From Fructilactobacillus hinvesii (GTDB lineage Bacteria; Bacillota; Bacilli; Lactobacillales; Lactobacillaceae): a DNA stretch of 64,000 nucleotides. The notes beneath the pieces are model-generated. The model had not been told where the DNA came from, did no database searches, and saw nothing but the letters and a program-made list of their open reading frames with translations. Positions 1 to 8,640 of the stretch are shown here, piece after piece; within the stretch, counting starts at the first letter, position 1, and each line of letters opens with the position of its first letter. A program made the translations under genes and the position numbers. The stretch covers positions 558,001-622,000 of the forward strand of contig NZ_CP097118.1 in the NCBI RefSeq assembly GCF_024029435.1, given 5' to 3'.

Positions 1-803
1 TTTTACAAACGGTGCCAGCCTTACAACGGGCAGCTTACGACGTGATGGAACAAGCCCACCAGGACGGAGTGGTGTACCAAGAAATCCGCTTTGCCCCGGT
101 TTTATCCACCCAGGGGCAACTAACAATTCCAGAAACGGTTCAGGCGGTAGCTGCCGGAATGGATGAGGCCTATCGAACCTATGGAATCAAAGGAAACTTA
201 ATTGTCTGTGGGATGCGGACGGAAACAAGTGACGAAGTTAAGCAGGACTTTCAGGAACTAACGGAGGTCAAAGATCAGGTAGCAGGAATTGATCTAGCGG
301 GTCCAGAAGTGGATGGCTACGTGCCCGAATACGAAGCGGCATTACAGGAAGCCACGGCCGATTTAAACGTTCAACTAACCCTGCACGCGGGGGAGTGTGG
401 TTGTGCTCATAACGTGGTAGAGGCGATTCAAGCTGGCAGTCAACGGATTGGGCACGGCATTGCTGCTAATGGTGATGCTACTGCAGAACAATTGCTTAAA
501 GACCGGCACATTTGCATCGAAGGGTGTCCCACTAGTAACTGTCAAACCGGAGCATTAGACCGGATCGAGGACTATCCCTTACAACGGTGGCTTTCACAGG
601 GGCAGGCGTTATGCATTAATACCGATAATCGGACCGTTTCCGATACGACCCTGACGGAAGAATACTTTCAATTATCCCATCATAATGGGTTGACCAAGGA
701 GCAACTTCGGTTGTGCAACCAAACGGCGGTTCGCCACTCCTTTGCTTATGAAGCCACCAAGGCGGAGTTGTTAGCAACCATCACGAATTTTGAAGCCGAA
801 TAA
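1..803 (+). CDS. add: Adenosine deaminase, 5' end outside the window
   Basis: Deaminates adenosine (and deoxyadenosine) to inosine in purine salvage, in the cytoplasm. The reading frame is open from the first base, with codons for L-Q-T before the first possible start, so the gene begins upstream of the window and 267 codons are seen. Zinc and substrate motifs of the family appear in order: EIRFAP, LHAGE, RIGHGI, CPTSN and CINTDN. The last one reads NTDN where many family members have NTDD; from memory this variant is frequent in Firmicutes. The gene ends just before a strong hairpin shared with the converging peptidase gene. The family call is firm; adenine-specific activity is less likely but not excluded. 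Confidence 0.9.
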   Translation, partial: LQTVPALQRAAYDVMEQAHQDGVVYQEIRFAPVLSTQGQLTIPETVQAVAAGMDEAYRTYGIKGNLIVCGMRTETSDEVKQDFQELTEVKDQVAGIDLAGPEVDGYVPEYEAALQEATADLNVQLTLHAGECGCAHNVVEAIQAGSQRIGHGIAANGDATAEQLLKDRHICIEGCPTSNCQTGALDRIEDYPLQRWLSQGQALCINTDNRTVSDTTLTEEYFQLSHHNGLTKEQLRLCNQTAVRHSFAYEATKAELLATITNFEAE

Positions 804-834
804 GTGATTCATCGTGCGATTTAGATTGCATAGT

Positions 835-870
835 AAAAAGCCTAGCAGGTTGGTCCTGCTAGGCTTTTTA
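835..870. terminator. Bidirectional intrinsic terminator (add / pepI)
   Basis: A perfect 9-bp GC-rich arm CCTAGCAGG (841-849) pairs with CCTGCTAGG (855-863), flanked by A-run and T-run, so it can stop transcription from both converging genes. Confidence 0.9.
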
Positions 871-882
871 GTGTGAATTTAG

Positions 883-1788
883 TTAGAATTGATTGTTTTC
901 GACGTCCTTAATAAAGCTAGCTAAATGATCGTAGTAAACGGGGGCATTGTCAATCATGTGGTGGTGACCACCGTTCGGCGTGGAGGCAAACCGCGCGTTG
1001 GGAATCATTTGCGCCATCCGTTTTCCCGTTTCCAGTGGCATCGTTTCGTGTTCACCAAAGGTCACTAAGGTTGGCACTTGGATGTCTTTTAAGTGGTCGG
1101 TAAAGTTCCAGTCCTTCAATTTTCCGGTAATTACGAATTCATTATCACCCTGAAAGGCATTGTAAAGAGGAACGCTCATCGTGTCTACTAAGTGTGCGAT
1201 GGCAGCTGGTTGCTTTCTATCCACGTATTGTTGGTTCAAACGGGTCACTAGAGCTTGGTAACGATCGTTGTCGTAGTTGTTGTCTGCTTCACACTGTTGC
1301 ATGTAAGCTAACTCATCGGGAGTGAGGGCCTCCTTGCGAATTTGGGCGAGGTGATCAGTGTAGTCACTAATGCGGTCCACCATGGATGATATGATGGCTC
1401 CCTTAAGGTGTTGTCCGTACTTAGCAGCGTACATTTGGACTAACGCTCCCCCCCAAGATTGACCAATCAGATAGAAGTTGTCGAGACCCAGTTTTTGGCG
1501 CACTTCTTCAACTTCATCGACGTAGTAATCGTAGGTTTCAATGTTGTTAGCTACGGCCGGGTCGTCCCAATCAGGAGTATCTGAGTACCATGAACCGAGT
1601 TGATCATACATGTGGACCTGCACGTTCAGTCCTTGCTTTTCGAGTTGCTTGGCCGTGTCTTCCCAGTATTCGTGGGTTCCACCTGGGCCACCGTGTAAAG
1701 CGAGCAAATGAATGTCACCGGTTCCCTGGGTGTTAGTCCATAAATGGTAACCGTTTTCGAGGGTAATAATTGTGGTTCCTGTTTTCAT
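883..1788 (-). CDS. pepI: Proline iminopeptidase (alpha/beta hydrolase, S33)
   Basis: Releases N-terminal proline from short peptides in the cytoplasm, a step in casein- or plant-peptide use by lactobacilli. The 301-residue protein has the family's HGGPGG oxyanion motif near residue 33, the nucleophile elbow GQSWGG and a late GGHHH carrying the catalytic His; length fits the family (about 300). An in-frame GTG three codons upstream lies inside the AGGTGG ribosome binding site, so the ATG at 1788 is the likely start. It is monocistronic, converging on adenosine deaminase. Other S33 hydrolases share this fold, so substrate is inferred from overall resemblance to PepI. Confidence 0.85.
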   Translation of the reverse strand: MKTGTTIITLENGYHLWTNTQGTGDIHLLALHGGPGGTHEYWEDTAKQLEKQGLNVQVHMYDQLGSWYSDTPDWDDPAVANNIETYDYYVDEVEEVRQKLGLDNFYLIGQSWGGALVQMYAAKYGQHLKGAIISSMVDRISDYTDHLAQIRKEALTPDELAYMQQCEADNNYDNDRYQALVTRLNQQYVDRKQPAAIAHLVDTMSVPLYNAFQGDNEFVITGKLKDWNFTDHLKDIQVPTLVTFGEHETMPLETGKRMAQMIPNARFASTPNGGHHHMIDNAPVYYDHLASFIKDVENNQF

Positions 1789-1935
1789 CTTTTCCACCTA
1801 CTTTTTTAGTTTAACTGTATGATACCACGATTGAAAAGTGGATTCATAATTGAGCAGTTTCTCGGAGTACCCAAACGAAGGGAAAGTGTGTAAGATAGTA
1901 ATTAGAAGCAAAATTTACGTAAAGTTGAGGTTAGA

Positions 1936-3063
1936 ATGGAATATTTAGGAAGCATTTGGATGGTATTAATTGCGGCGTTGCTGTTTGGTTACGGAGCGAG
2001 TCGCATCGGCTTGCCCAGCGTCGTGGGACAAATTGTGGCCGGAATTGTGATTGGGCCTGCCCTGTTGAACTGGGTTAAACCCAACGAAATTTTATCGGTC
2101 AGTGCCGACCTGGGCATTATTTTATTGATGTTTTTGGCTGGGCTTGAATGTGACTTCAAGCAGGTGAAAAAGTACCTAAAGTCTGCCACGGGAATTGCCG
2201 TGTGTGGGGTTGTTTTACCAATGTTGGTCTTTTTTGGGGTAGGGCTGTTGTTGAGACAAGGAATGGTGGAAGCCCTCTTTTGGGGAGTGATTTTTTCTGC
2301 GACATCCGTGTCGATTAGTGTAGCGGTGCTCCAAGAATACGGGAAACTGCAGTCGGTGGCCGGAGCCGTAATTTTGGGAGCCGCGGTGGTCGACGACATC
2401 ATTTCGATTGTTTTATTGAGCTTATTTACCAGCTTCTTTACTGGGGGTGGCAACATTGCCCTCGTGATTGGCTTACAAGTTGTCTATCTGCTCTTCTTAT
2501 TTGTGATGGTGAAGTGGGTGGTCCCAGAGATCATTAAAATCGGAATGTACTTTCATGATGACATCGCCTTAGCCATCATTGGGATTGTGCTTTGCTTTTC
2601 TTTGGCTGAACTAGCAGAAGTTTGTCACCTGAGCTCTGTGTTAGGAGCGTTCTTTGCTGGAATTGCAGTCGGCTTTACTCCAGCTCGTGACCAGATCGAA
2701 CACAGTACCAACATCATTGGGTATGCGTTACTGATTCCCATTTTTTTCGTATCCGTAGGATTGGAGCTAAAACTGGTTACTAGCTGGCGCGGGCTTTTGA
2801 TTGTGCTCTTGTTGACCGTGGTGGCAATCCTGACCAAGTGGGTTGGTTGCGGCCTGGGGGCCCGACTCTTTGGCTTTACCTGGAACGATAGTAATGTAAT
2901 TGGAGCCGGAATGGTATCACGAGGGGAAATGGCGTTGATTGTGGCGCAGGTTGGAATTAGTAGCCATCTTCTTTCTAACAACCTGTACTCTGAAATTATT
3001 TTTGTAATCATTTTAACCACCATTTTGTCGCCAATTATGTTAAAGTGGGGGCTTAAAAAATAA
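1936..3063 (+). CDS. CPA2-type cation:proton antiporter, no RCK domain
   Basis: Membrane antiporter expected to exchange Na+ or K+ for H+. The 375 residues form about 11-12 hydrophobic segments and nothing else: there is no C-terminal nucleotide-binding part, unlike the larger antiporter at 6691-8550. A conserved acidic pair VVDD lies near residue 150, the position where electrogenic Na+/H+ antiporters of the NapA type carry two aspartates. A GAGG site precedes the ATG. It is the first gene of a tight same-strand run (gaps of about 20, 50 and 2 bases) with the kinase paralogue and two membrane/exported proteins, with no terminator until 5049. The ion is not determined. Confidence 0.8.
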   Translation: MEYLGSIWMVLIAALLFGYGASRIGLPSVVGQIVAGIVIGPALLNWVKPNEILSVSADLGIILLMFLAGLECDFKQVKKYLKSATGIAVCGVVLPMLVFFGVGLLLRQGMVEALFWGVIFSATSVSISVAVLQEYGKLQSVAGAVILGAAVVDDIISIVLLSLFTSFFTGGGNIALVIGLQVVYLLFLFVMVKWVVPEIIKIGMYFHDDIALAIIGIVLCFSLAELAEVCHLSSVLGAFFAGIAVGFTPARDQIEHSTNIIGYALLIPIFFVSVGLELKLVTSWRGLLIVLLLTVVAILTKWVGCGLGARLFGFTWNDSNVIGAGMVSRGEMALIVAQVGISSHLLSNNLYSEIIFVIILTTILSPIMLKWGLKK

Positions 3064-3083
3064 AATTAATAACCGGGGGAATT

Positions 3084-3665
3084 ATGATGACAGGAAAAAC
3101 ACAACCAGAGCATTACATCATCGTACTAACGGGGCCAGCCGGCGCGGGCAAGACAACCGTACAGAACTACCTGGCAACGGAAGATGGCATTCCTAAGATT
3201 ATTACCCACACGACGCGTGCTCCCCGGGCGCACGAGCAACCAGGGGTGCACTACTACTTTGAAACGCCGGAGAGCTTTGCCAAACTGGATTTATTAGAAG
3301 CGGTTCATTACGCTGGCCACCAGTATGGATCCTCAAAAGAAGGCTTAGAACGCGCTTGGGCACACCACCAGGTGGCTTCGATTGTGCTAGACACCGAAGG
3401 AGCGTTGACCTACCGAAAACGACTGGGTAATCAGGCAGTGATTATTTACCTTGCGGTTCCAGAAACACAAGAACTGCACCGCCGGATGCTACAGCGGGGT
3501 GATTCACCAGCAGCTGTGCAGCAACGGTTACATAGTGCTGAAACTCAGCGTGATTTGGAACTTCCCGCGGAATTAAAAGACGTGGGGATTTACCTGCCGA
3601 ATCAGGACTGGAACCAAACGACAGCGCAATTACAGCAAATTATTGAAAAGTTAAGCAACGATTAA
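3084..3665 (+). CDS. Guanylate-kinase-like P-loop protein
   Basis: A 193-residue P-loop kinase of the guanylate kinase fold: GPAGAGKTT at residues 16-24, then TTRAPR followed by an E-x-x-G-x-x-Y-Y-F stretch, the GMP-binding signature of Gmk. It is shorter than ordinary bacterial Gmk (about 205) and does not sit with the usual gmk neighbours (rpoZ, priA, fmt), so it is more likely a second, specialised copy than the essential GMP kinase. GGGGGA precedes the ATG pair at 3084/3087. It follows the antiporter gene by 20 bases and probably shares its transcript. Substrate unknown; GMP or another nucleotide is a guess from the motif. Confidence 0.7.
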   Translation: MMTGKTQPEHYIIVLTGPAGAGKTTVQNYLATEDGIPKIITHTTRAPRAHEQPGVHYYFETPESFAKLDLLEAVHYAGHQYGSSKEGLERAWAHHQVASIVLDTEGALTYRKRLGNQAVIIYLAVPETQELHRRMLQRGDSPAAVQQRLHSAETQRDLELPAELKDVGIYLPNQDWNQTTAQLQQIIEKLSND

Positions 3666-3715
3666 TTAATTTTTAAGGTTGCTTTGCCATACTAAAGGAA
3701 AAGGAGTTGAAATCT

Positions 3716-4246
3716 ATGAACCGAATTCCACCATTTGTAACTCCGTTTGCGATCTTTGCCATTTGTTTGGCGCTGGGCGCAACTAACGTGGTTACCAACA
3801 AGGTGACCCATACCCAAGAAGGGGCCAAGGTGACCACCCAAAAAACCACGACTAACAATCAGGGTAATTCGAATTCTAATGACCAGCAAAATAATCCAAA
3901 TAAAACTGATCAAAACAAGACGGATACGACTGATAAGAACGATAACCCCACGAAGAATAACGAGAATAATTCTGATCAAAAACAGAATAATAACGAACAA
4001 GATAACACCAAAAACAACGATACTAAGACCAACGACCAAACAACTGATGGCACGACCAAACAAAATCAGGGTGAGAATCAAACTAATAACGGCAGTAATA
4101 CCCAAAAGAGTGAGAATAACAACTCAGAGACTACTAACTCCGAATCAAAACAAAGTTCGGGGAACTCTGGGAATGGCAGTTCCAGCCAAACCCCAACCAG
4201 TTCAACCTCAACCGGGAATAACCAGACTCAGGAAGGGGGTAACTAA
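3716..4246 (+). CDS. Exported low-complexity Asn/Thr/Gln-rich protein
   Basis: No family recognised. Of 176 residues, about 8-29 form one hydrophobic stretch (signal peptide or membrane anchor); from about residue 40 to the end the chain is almost only Asn, Thr, Gln, Asp, Lys, Ser, Glu and Gly, without a repeat of fixed period and without an LPxTG or other sorting signal. It would be an unstructured, hydrophilic extracytoplasmic tail. A TTG at 3707 touches the AAGGAG site, so the ATG at 3716 is the better start. The stop is two bases before the next ATG, which suggests translational coupling with the following membrane protein. Real rather than noise: good RBS, coding frame between two tightly packed genes. 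Confidence 0.65.
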   Translation: MNRIPPFVTPFAIFAICLALGATNVVTNKVTHTQEGAKVTTQKTTTNNQGNSNSNDQQNNPNKTDQNKTDTTDKNDNPTKNNENNSDQKQNNNEQDNTKNNDTKTNDQTTDGTTKQNQGENQTNNGSNTQKSENNNSETTNSESKQSSGNSGNGSSSQTPTSSTSTGNNQTQEGGN

Positions 4247-4248
4247 GG

Positions 4249-5046
4249 ATGTTTAGTTTTTTAGACGCGATTAACTCGTGGCTTGGTTACATCAACATTG
4301 AAGCCAAAACCAAGGGCCGGATTTACGATATCTTGTCGTTTCTAGGCGAGCTTTACATGGTCTACATTACCTACCGCTTTTTAGCCAACGGTTTTTGGGC
4401 GCGGGGCTTGATTTTACTATTGGTAACCGTGGTATTAGCCTACTTCCTCTATCTCAATACGATTTACTACTTTACGAATCGAACTTCCAAAATCGACATC
4501 ACTCCGTGGATTTACAAGGTCTTGCACATTAAACCCCAACCACAGGCACAAGGGGGAACGAAGGTCCGTAATATTCCGGCTAACGGAATTTATGATAACC
4601 GCAAAACTATGCCTGGAAAGCTCACAATGAATGCCACCGAGCAGCAGTTTGTTAATCAATTAGCTGCCCAACTAATCCAACAGGGCTTGGTTAAGGCTGA
4701 CTACGATGGGCAAAGTGATCGGGAATTAAAGCAACGATTACAACACGAACCCCAAGTGAATGCGATTGGGAAGGGAACCCTGCTCCCCTACTTTGCGATG
4801 CGCTTTGAAAACGGACAACACGTAGTGTACGCCGGTGTAAACGAAGCACATGCGCAACCAGTCGGGACGGTAACCCAGGTAGGATTACAACGAATTGATC
4901 AGGTTGATGCTAACCACGTTCAAATTTTTCTGGCCGCTGCGTACCTAACCGGCGGAAAATTTAAAATGTTAGGTCGGCGTGGAGTAATGGAAAAAAACGC
5001 TGACTATCAAATCGAAGTTGAAATTGCTTCTAAAGCAGCAGAATAA
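4249..5046 (+). CDS. Membrane-anchored protein of unknown function (DUF6681-like)
   Basis: A 265-residue protein with two hydrophobic segments near residues 28-75 and a mostly soluble C-terminal part of about 170 residues. It resembles from memory a conserved lactobacilli family listed as DUF6681, but no catalytic motif can be pointed to. GAAGGGGG lies at the end of the preceding gene and the ATG follows its stop by two bases, so both are probably translated together. A strong hairpin follows, closing the four-gene run begun by the antiporter at 1936. Function not assigned; cell-envelope role is only inferred from the exported partner. Confidence 0.6.
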   Translation: MFSFLDAINSWLGYINIEAKTKGRIYDILSFLGELYMVYITYRFLANGFWARGLILLLVTVVLAYFLYLNTIYYFTNRTSKIDITPWIYKVLHIKPQPQAQGGTKVRNIPANGIYDNRKTMPGKLTMNATEQQFVNQLAAQLIQQGLVKADYDGQSDRELKQRLQHEPQVNAIGKGTLLPYFAMRFENGQHVVYAGVNEAHAQPVGTVTQVGLQRIDQVDANHVQIFLAAAYLTGGKFKMLGRRGVMEKNADYQIEVEIASKAAE

Positions 5047-5048
5047 GC

Positions 5049-5079
5049 AAAAAAGGCCACCATCTCGGTGGTCTTTTTT
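5049..5079 (+). terminator. Intrinsic terminator of the antiporter/kinase run
   Basis: AAAAGGCCACC pairs with GGTGGTCTTTT across a 5-base loop and is followed by T residues. It separates the upstream run from xylB. Confidence 0.9.
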
Positions 5080-5082
5080 GCT

Positions 5083-5108
5083 TTGGAAGCGCTTAAATCA
5101 TTTATAAT
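5083..5108 (+). promoter_or_regulatory. cre-like site and -10 box of xylB
   Basis: TTGGAAGCGCTTAAA (5083-5097) matches the catabolite-response consensus WTGNAANCGNWNNCW at 14 of 15 positions (A for C near the end). TATAAT follows at 5103-5108; no good -35 is seen, and the cre-like site covers that place. CcpA bound here would block RNA polymerase, fitting repression of a pentose gene by preferred sugars. Confidence 0.6.
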
Positions 5109-5137
5109 AGAGAAAAGTAAATGAGGAGGACAACGTT

Positions 5138-6643
5138 ATGACAGAATGTGTGTTAGGAGTAGACCTGGGAACCAGTGCCGTCAAGGTTTCAGCGGTGGAT
5201 CGAGCGGGAAACATTATTGCCCAAGAAGCATTTGATTACCCGCTGAGCCAACCCCAATCGGGGTATAGTGAACAGAATCCCAATGACTGGGTCATGTCAA
5301 CCACGGTAGCAATTGTGCGGTTAATTTTGGATGATCACATTGATCCAGCTCAAATTACCGGGATTAGTTATTCCGGGCAAATGCACGGGCTAGTCCTATT
5401 AGACCAAGATTATCACGTGTTACGACCAGCAATCTTGTGGAATGATACCCGAACAACCGCAGAACGTGAAGAAATCGAACAAACGATGGGAGACGAATTC
5501 GTCCGGATTACCGGGAACCGGCCGCTTGAGGGATTTACCTTGCCCAAGTTACTGTGGGTTAAAAAACACGAACCAGAACTCTGGGACAAAACCGCTGTTT
5601 TCTTGACGCCCAAAGATTACGTTCGCTACCGGATGACCGGAAAGTTGGGAATCGATTTTTCGGATGCAACCGGAACCACGCTGTTAGACATTCACACGAA
5701 CCAGTGGAGTCAGGAAATCTGTGACCGGTTTGAAATTTCGGACCGGATCTTACCACCGTTAGTCCATTCAGACGATTTAGTCGGGACCGTTACGGCAGAA
5801 TACGCAGAGTTTTCGGGATTAAGTCAGGACACGAAGGTCTTTGGAGGTGGAGCCGATAATGCCTGTGGAGCTTTAGGAGCAGGAATTTTACGTCCGGAAG
5901 TGGTGTTATCTAGCATCGGGACGTCAGGCGTGATTTTAAAGTATGAAGATCACCCCACGGATGCCTACCAGGGACAGGTGCAAATGGAAGACCACGTGGT
6001 GAACGATGCCTACTACTCGATGGGAGTGACGTTGGCGGCCGGTTATTCCTTGAGTTGGTATAAAAAGACGTTTTGTGCGGATCTTACCTTTGAGCAGATG
6101 CTTAACGGAGCGGCTGCTTCAGAAATTGGAGCCCACGGACTCCTCTTTACGCCGTACATCGTTGGCGAACGGACACCGTACGCGGATGCCGAGGTACGGG
6201 GCAGTTTCATCGGAGTGGATGCGACCCAAACGCGGGGCGATTTTACCCGGTCCGTGATTGAAGGGGTAACCTTTAGTTTTCGGGATCTACTGGAGATTTA
6301 CCGGCAGGCCGGCGCACATTTCAAGCGCGTGGTGGCAATTGGCGGGGGTGCGAAGAGCCCACTGTGGTTGCAGATGCAGGCTGATATTTTTAACGTTCCG
6401 GTGCAAAAATTGGAAAACGAGCAGGGCCCCGGTTTAGGGGCTACCATGATTGCTGCCGTTGGTTTAGGTTGGTATCCTGATTACCAAAGTTGTGCCGATC
6501 AATTTGTCCACGTAGATCAAGTTTACCAACCAATTCCGACTAACGTCGAACGGTACAATCAAATTTACGCACTGTATCACGAGGTTTATCCGCAAACGAA
6601 GGACTTGACCCATCAACTGCAAGCCTTAAAAGCAGATCATTAA
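5138..6643 (+). CDS. xylB: Xylulokinase
   Basis: Phosphorylates D-xylulose to xylulose 5-phosphate in the cytoplasm, feeding the phosphoketolase/pentose phosphate route. The 501-residue length is normal for the FGGY family. Seen: N-terminal GVDLGTSAVK phosphate-binding loop, GQMHG and WNDTRT in the sugar domain, and IGGGAKSPLW plus GPGLGATM in the C-terminal ATP domain. GAGGAGG precedes the ATG. The gene stands alone between two terminators, without xylA or a xylose transporter beside it, so xylulose may come from other pentoses or polyols. The nearby cre-like site suggests CcpA control. Other FGGY kinases are possible, but the SGQMHG region is typical of xylulokinase. Confidence 0.9.
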   Translation: MTECVLGVDLGTSAVKVSAVDRAGNIIAQEAFDYPLSQPQSGYSEQNPNDWVMSTTVAIVRLILDDHIDPAQITGISYSGQMHGLVLLDQDYHVLRPAILWNDTRTTAEREEIEQTMGDEFVRITGNRPLEGFTLPKLLWVKKHEPELWDKTAVFLTPKDYVRYRMTGKLGIDFSDATGTTLLDIHTNQWSQEICDRFEISDRILPPLVHSDDLVGTVTAEYAEFSGLSQDTKVFGGGADNACGALGAGILRPEVVLSSIGTSGVILKYEDHPTDAYQGQVQMEDHVVNDAYYSMGVTLAAGYSLSWYKKTFCADLTFEQMLNGAAASEIGAHGLLFTPYIVGERTPYADAEVRGSFIGVDATQTRGDFTRSVIEGVTFSFRDLLEIYRQAGAHFKRVVAIGGGAKSPLWLQMQADIFNVPVQKLENEQGPGLGATMIAAVGLGWYPDYQSCADQFVHVDQVYQPIPTNVERYNQIYALYHEVYPQTKDLTHQLQALKADH

Positions 6644-6644
6644 A

Positions 6645-6687
6645 AAAACTCGTTCAGAAATATAACTTTCTGAACGAGTTTTTATTT
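6645..6687. terminator. Bidirectional terminator xylB / antiporter
   Basis: Perfect 16-bp stem AAAACTCGTTCAGAAA with TTTCTGAACGAGTTTT around a 6-base loop; the T-run on one strand and A-run on the other serve both converging genes. Confidence 0.9.
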
Positions 6688-6690
6688 TAA

Positions 6691-8550
6691 CTAGTTAAGT
6701 CTGGCCATTTCCTCACGCACCTTAGCACTATCATCCGTATCAGTTGAGAAGATAATCTTGTCGCCCAGGCGCAGAATGGTATCTCCGGTGGGTTGAATGA
6801 TCTGTTTGTCGCGGAAGATGCGGTTGACGGTGATTCCAGTTCCAAACGGTAGGTCTTTGATGCGGGTCCCAGCAAATTGACTGTTTTGGAGGGTCACTTC
6901 GTGGAGCTCGATGCTGTTTGATTTAATCATGTTGAAGGTGGATGGCACTTCAATCATTTCGCGCAGCATGGCAACGTTAATGGCGAAGGTATTGTAAACT
7001 TCGACGCCAAGGCTAGTGAGTTCCTTTTCGTGTTTGTTGAGAATGTTGCGGTCTTCAAACCGAGCAATCACCCGTTTTACTCCGTAATGCTTGGCTGCTT
7101 TGGCTAATTTGTAGTTGGTTTCTGAATCAAAGTAGGCAAAGACCGCCAGATCACAATCAAAGTATTCTTGGTCAATCAGTTGTTGAACGTCTAGACTAGG
7201 CAACAAATGAACGTTTGCTTCGCTGTTAAAGGTTTGGAAGTTCTTTTCTTTATCGGTGTAAACATTCACGTCATACCAGCTTTTTTCCAACTGTTGGGCC
7301 ACGGGAATGGTGGCCATGTTAACCCCAAAAATATTAACCTTTAGTTTGTGATAAATGTCAGCTTTCGGGTTAAAGAAGTGGTTGAACGCCAGTGGTCCAA
7401 TTAAACAGGTGATGATTGCTGCTAAGAGAAAGGCTCCAGATTGTTGACTGGTTAAGACCTTCATGTTGTTTGCCACGCTCAAGATGGCTAAGACCATGGT
7501 TAGGGTGGTCATTGGTAGTGCCATCCCAGCAATGGAATTTTGCCGATTAAAGCGTAGGCGGAAAATGGGATAGAGTCCTACTTTGGCAATGAGGTAGCCT
7601 AATAAAATCAGCGGGATTAACAACAAGGACTTTGGATCTGCCAGAATTTTTTTTAGGTCAAGGCCGACCCCACTCATGATGAAGAAGATGGGGATAAAGA
7701 ACCCGTAACCAATTGAATCTAACTTGTCTTTGGTTGATTCGGATGGTTTTAACAGCTTGTAAACCATTCCACCAACGAAGGCTCCTAGCACGGCTTCTGA
7801 TCCGACCGTCACGGCAACGACCGAGAGGAGAGCAATGATGAAGAAAGCTAGGCGGATGTCGACCTGAGTGGTGGATTTGTTGATCTTATCGAAGTAGTCA
7901 AAGAAGTTGTGGAAGCGGAGTAATAGTAACGCGGCAACTGCAAAGAGAATCAAAATGAGCCACAGCGATTTTGATTCAGAGCCAAAGATGGAGGCGTAAA
8001 TCGTAAGCCCAAACACCGGTACGATTTCTCCTAAAGCGGAGATGAGCAAAATGGTTTGCCCAAAGGGGGTGCTGAGCGCACTGCGTTCCTTTAAGGCAGC
8101 TAACACGATTCCTAAAGAAATGGTCATGAAGAGAATCGAAGCTAACCAAACGTCGCTAAACATGCCGGTTACCTTGGTCAGGTAGCCAAGGGCAAAGGAA
8201 AGGACCACAATCGTTAGATACCCGTAAATTGCGAGGCGAACGGGAGTGTACTTAGAAACTTGTTGGCGCGCTTTTTTTTCGAGTTGACTGGGATTTTTGT
8301 TTTTGGGTCGAAAAAGATCGAAGTCAATTTCAATTCCACTTAAGAACAGCAGGATGATGACCCCGATGCTCGAAAGGGACGATAAAATCCCATCATGGGG
8401 ACTGATCCAGTTTAATAAACTAGGACCGAGCACAATTCCGACCAGGATTTCAACAACCGAAGTCGGGAGGGCTGAAATTTTGAAACGACTGAGCAGCAAG
8501 GGAATCAATAATGCCGCCAGTAAAATAATAACTAAGGATAATTGATTCAT
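6691..8550 (-). CDS. CPA2 cation:proton antiporter with RCK (TrkA-N/TrkA-C) domains
   Basis: A 619-residue membrane exchanger, probably for K+ or Na+ against H+, gated by a ligand on its cytoplasmic domains. Residues 1-390 hold 11-12 hydrophobic segments. Around residue 403 a Rossmann-type TrkA-N domain starts (IFGVNMATIPVA), and from about 530 a TrkA-C domain (GTRIKDLPFGTGITV, then LRLGDKIIF) follows. The paired aspartates of the antiporter at 1936 are not seen; the equivalent helix reads ALGEIVP. The ATG has a GAGGAAA site. It is preceded by a good promoter at 8593-8621 and is transcribed alone. Ligand (NAD(H), c-di-AMP or other) cannot be told from sequence; c-di-AMP binding to RCK-C is known in some relatives. 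Confidence 0.85.
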   Translation of the reverse strand: MNQLSLVIILLAALLIPLLLSRFKISALPTSVVEILVGIVLGPSLLNWISPHDGILSSLSSIGVIILLFLSGIEIDFDLFRPKNKNPSQLEKKARQQVSKYTPVRLAIYGYLTIVVLSFALGYLTKVTGMFSDVWLASILFMTISLGIVLAALKERSALSTPFGQTILLISALGEIVPVFGLTIYASIFGSESKSLWLILILFAVAALLLLRFHNFFDYFDKINKSTTQVDIRLAFFIIALLSVVAVTVGSEAVLGAFVGGMVYKLLKPSESTKDKLDSIGYGFFIPIFFIMSGVGLDLKKILADPKSLLLIPLILLGYLIAKVGLYPIFRLRFNRQNSIAGMALPMTTLTMVLAILSVANNMKVLTSQQSGAFLLAAIITCLIGPLAFNHFFNPKADIYHKLKVNIFGVNMATIPVAQQLEKSWYDVNVYTDKEKNFQTFNSEANVHLLPSLDVQQLIDQEYFDCDLAVFAYFDSETNYKLAKAAKHYGVKRVIARFEDRNILNKHEKELTSLGVEVYNTFAINVAMLREMIEVPSTFNMIKSNSIELHEVTLQNSQFAGTRIKDLPFGTGITVNRIFRDKQIIQPTGDTILRLGDKIIFSTDTDDSAKVREEMARLN

Positions 8551-8592
8551 AATTTCCTCCGTAGTGACGTGAGATTAAAAGAGTCAAGGTTA

Positions 8593-8621
8593 GTTATAAA
8601 AGATTTTTTCTGATTTGTCTA
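8593..8621 (-). promoter_or_regulatory. Promoter of the RCK-domain antiporter
   Basis: On the minus strand TAGACA (8616-8621) is followed 17 bases later by TATAAC (8593-8598), a near-consensus housekeeping promoter 43 bases before the start codon. Confidence 0.6.
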
Positions 8622-8640
8622 CGAAAATGTTAAGAAAAAA

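Noticed and set aside
1989-2456. 155-residue minus-strand ORF within the antiporter gene
   Set aside because: Shadow of a membrane-protein gene; no RBS and no family resemblance.
3692-4105. Minus-strand hydrophobic ORF opposite the low-complexity gene
   Set aside because: Antisense of AAY/ACN-rich codons gives Ile/Leu/Val runs; it has no RBS and lies wholly within a plus-strand gene.
3879-4256. Ile/Thr/Arg-rich ORF in the frame overlapping the low-complexity protein
   Set aside because: Frame shadow produced by biased composition; no RBS, and the exported frame has a signal segment and proper RBS.
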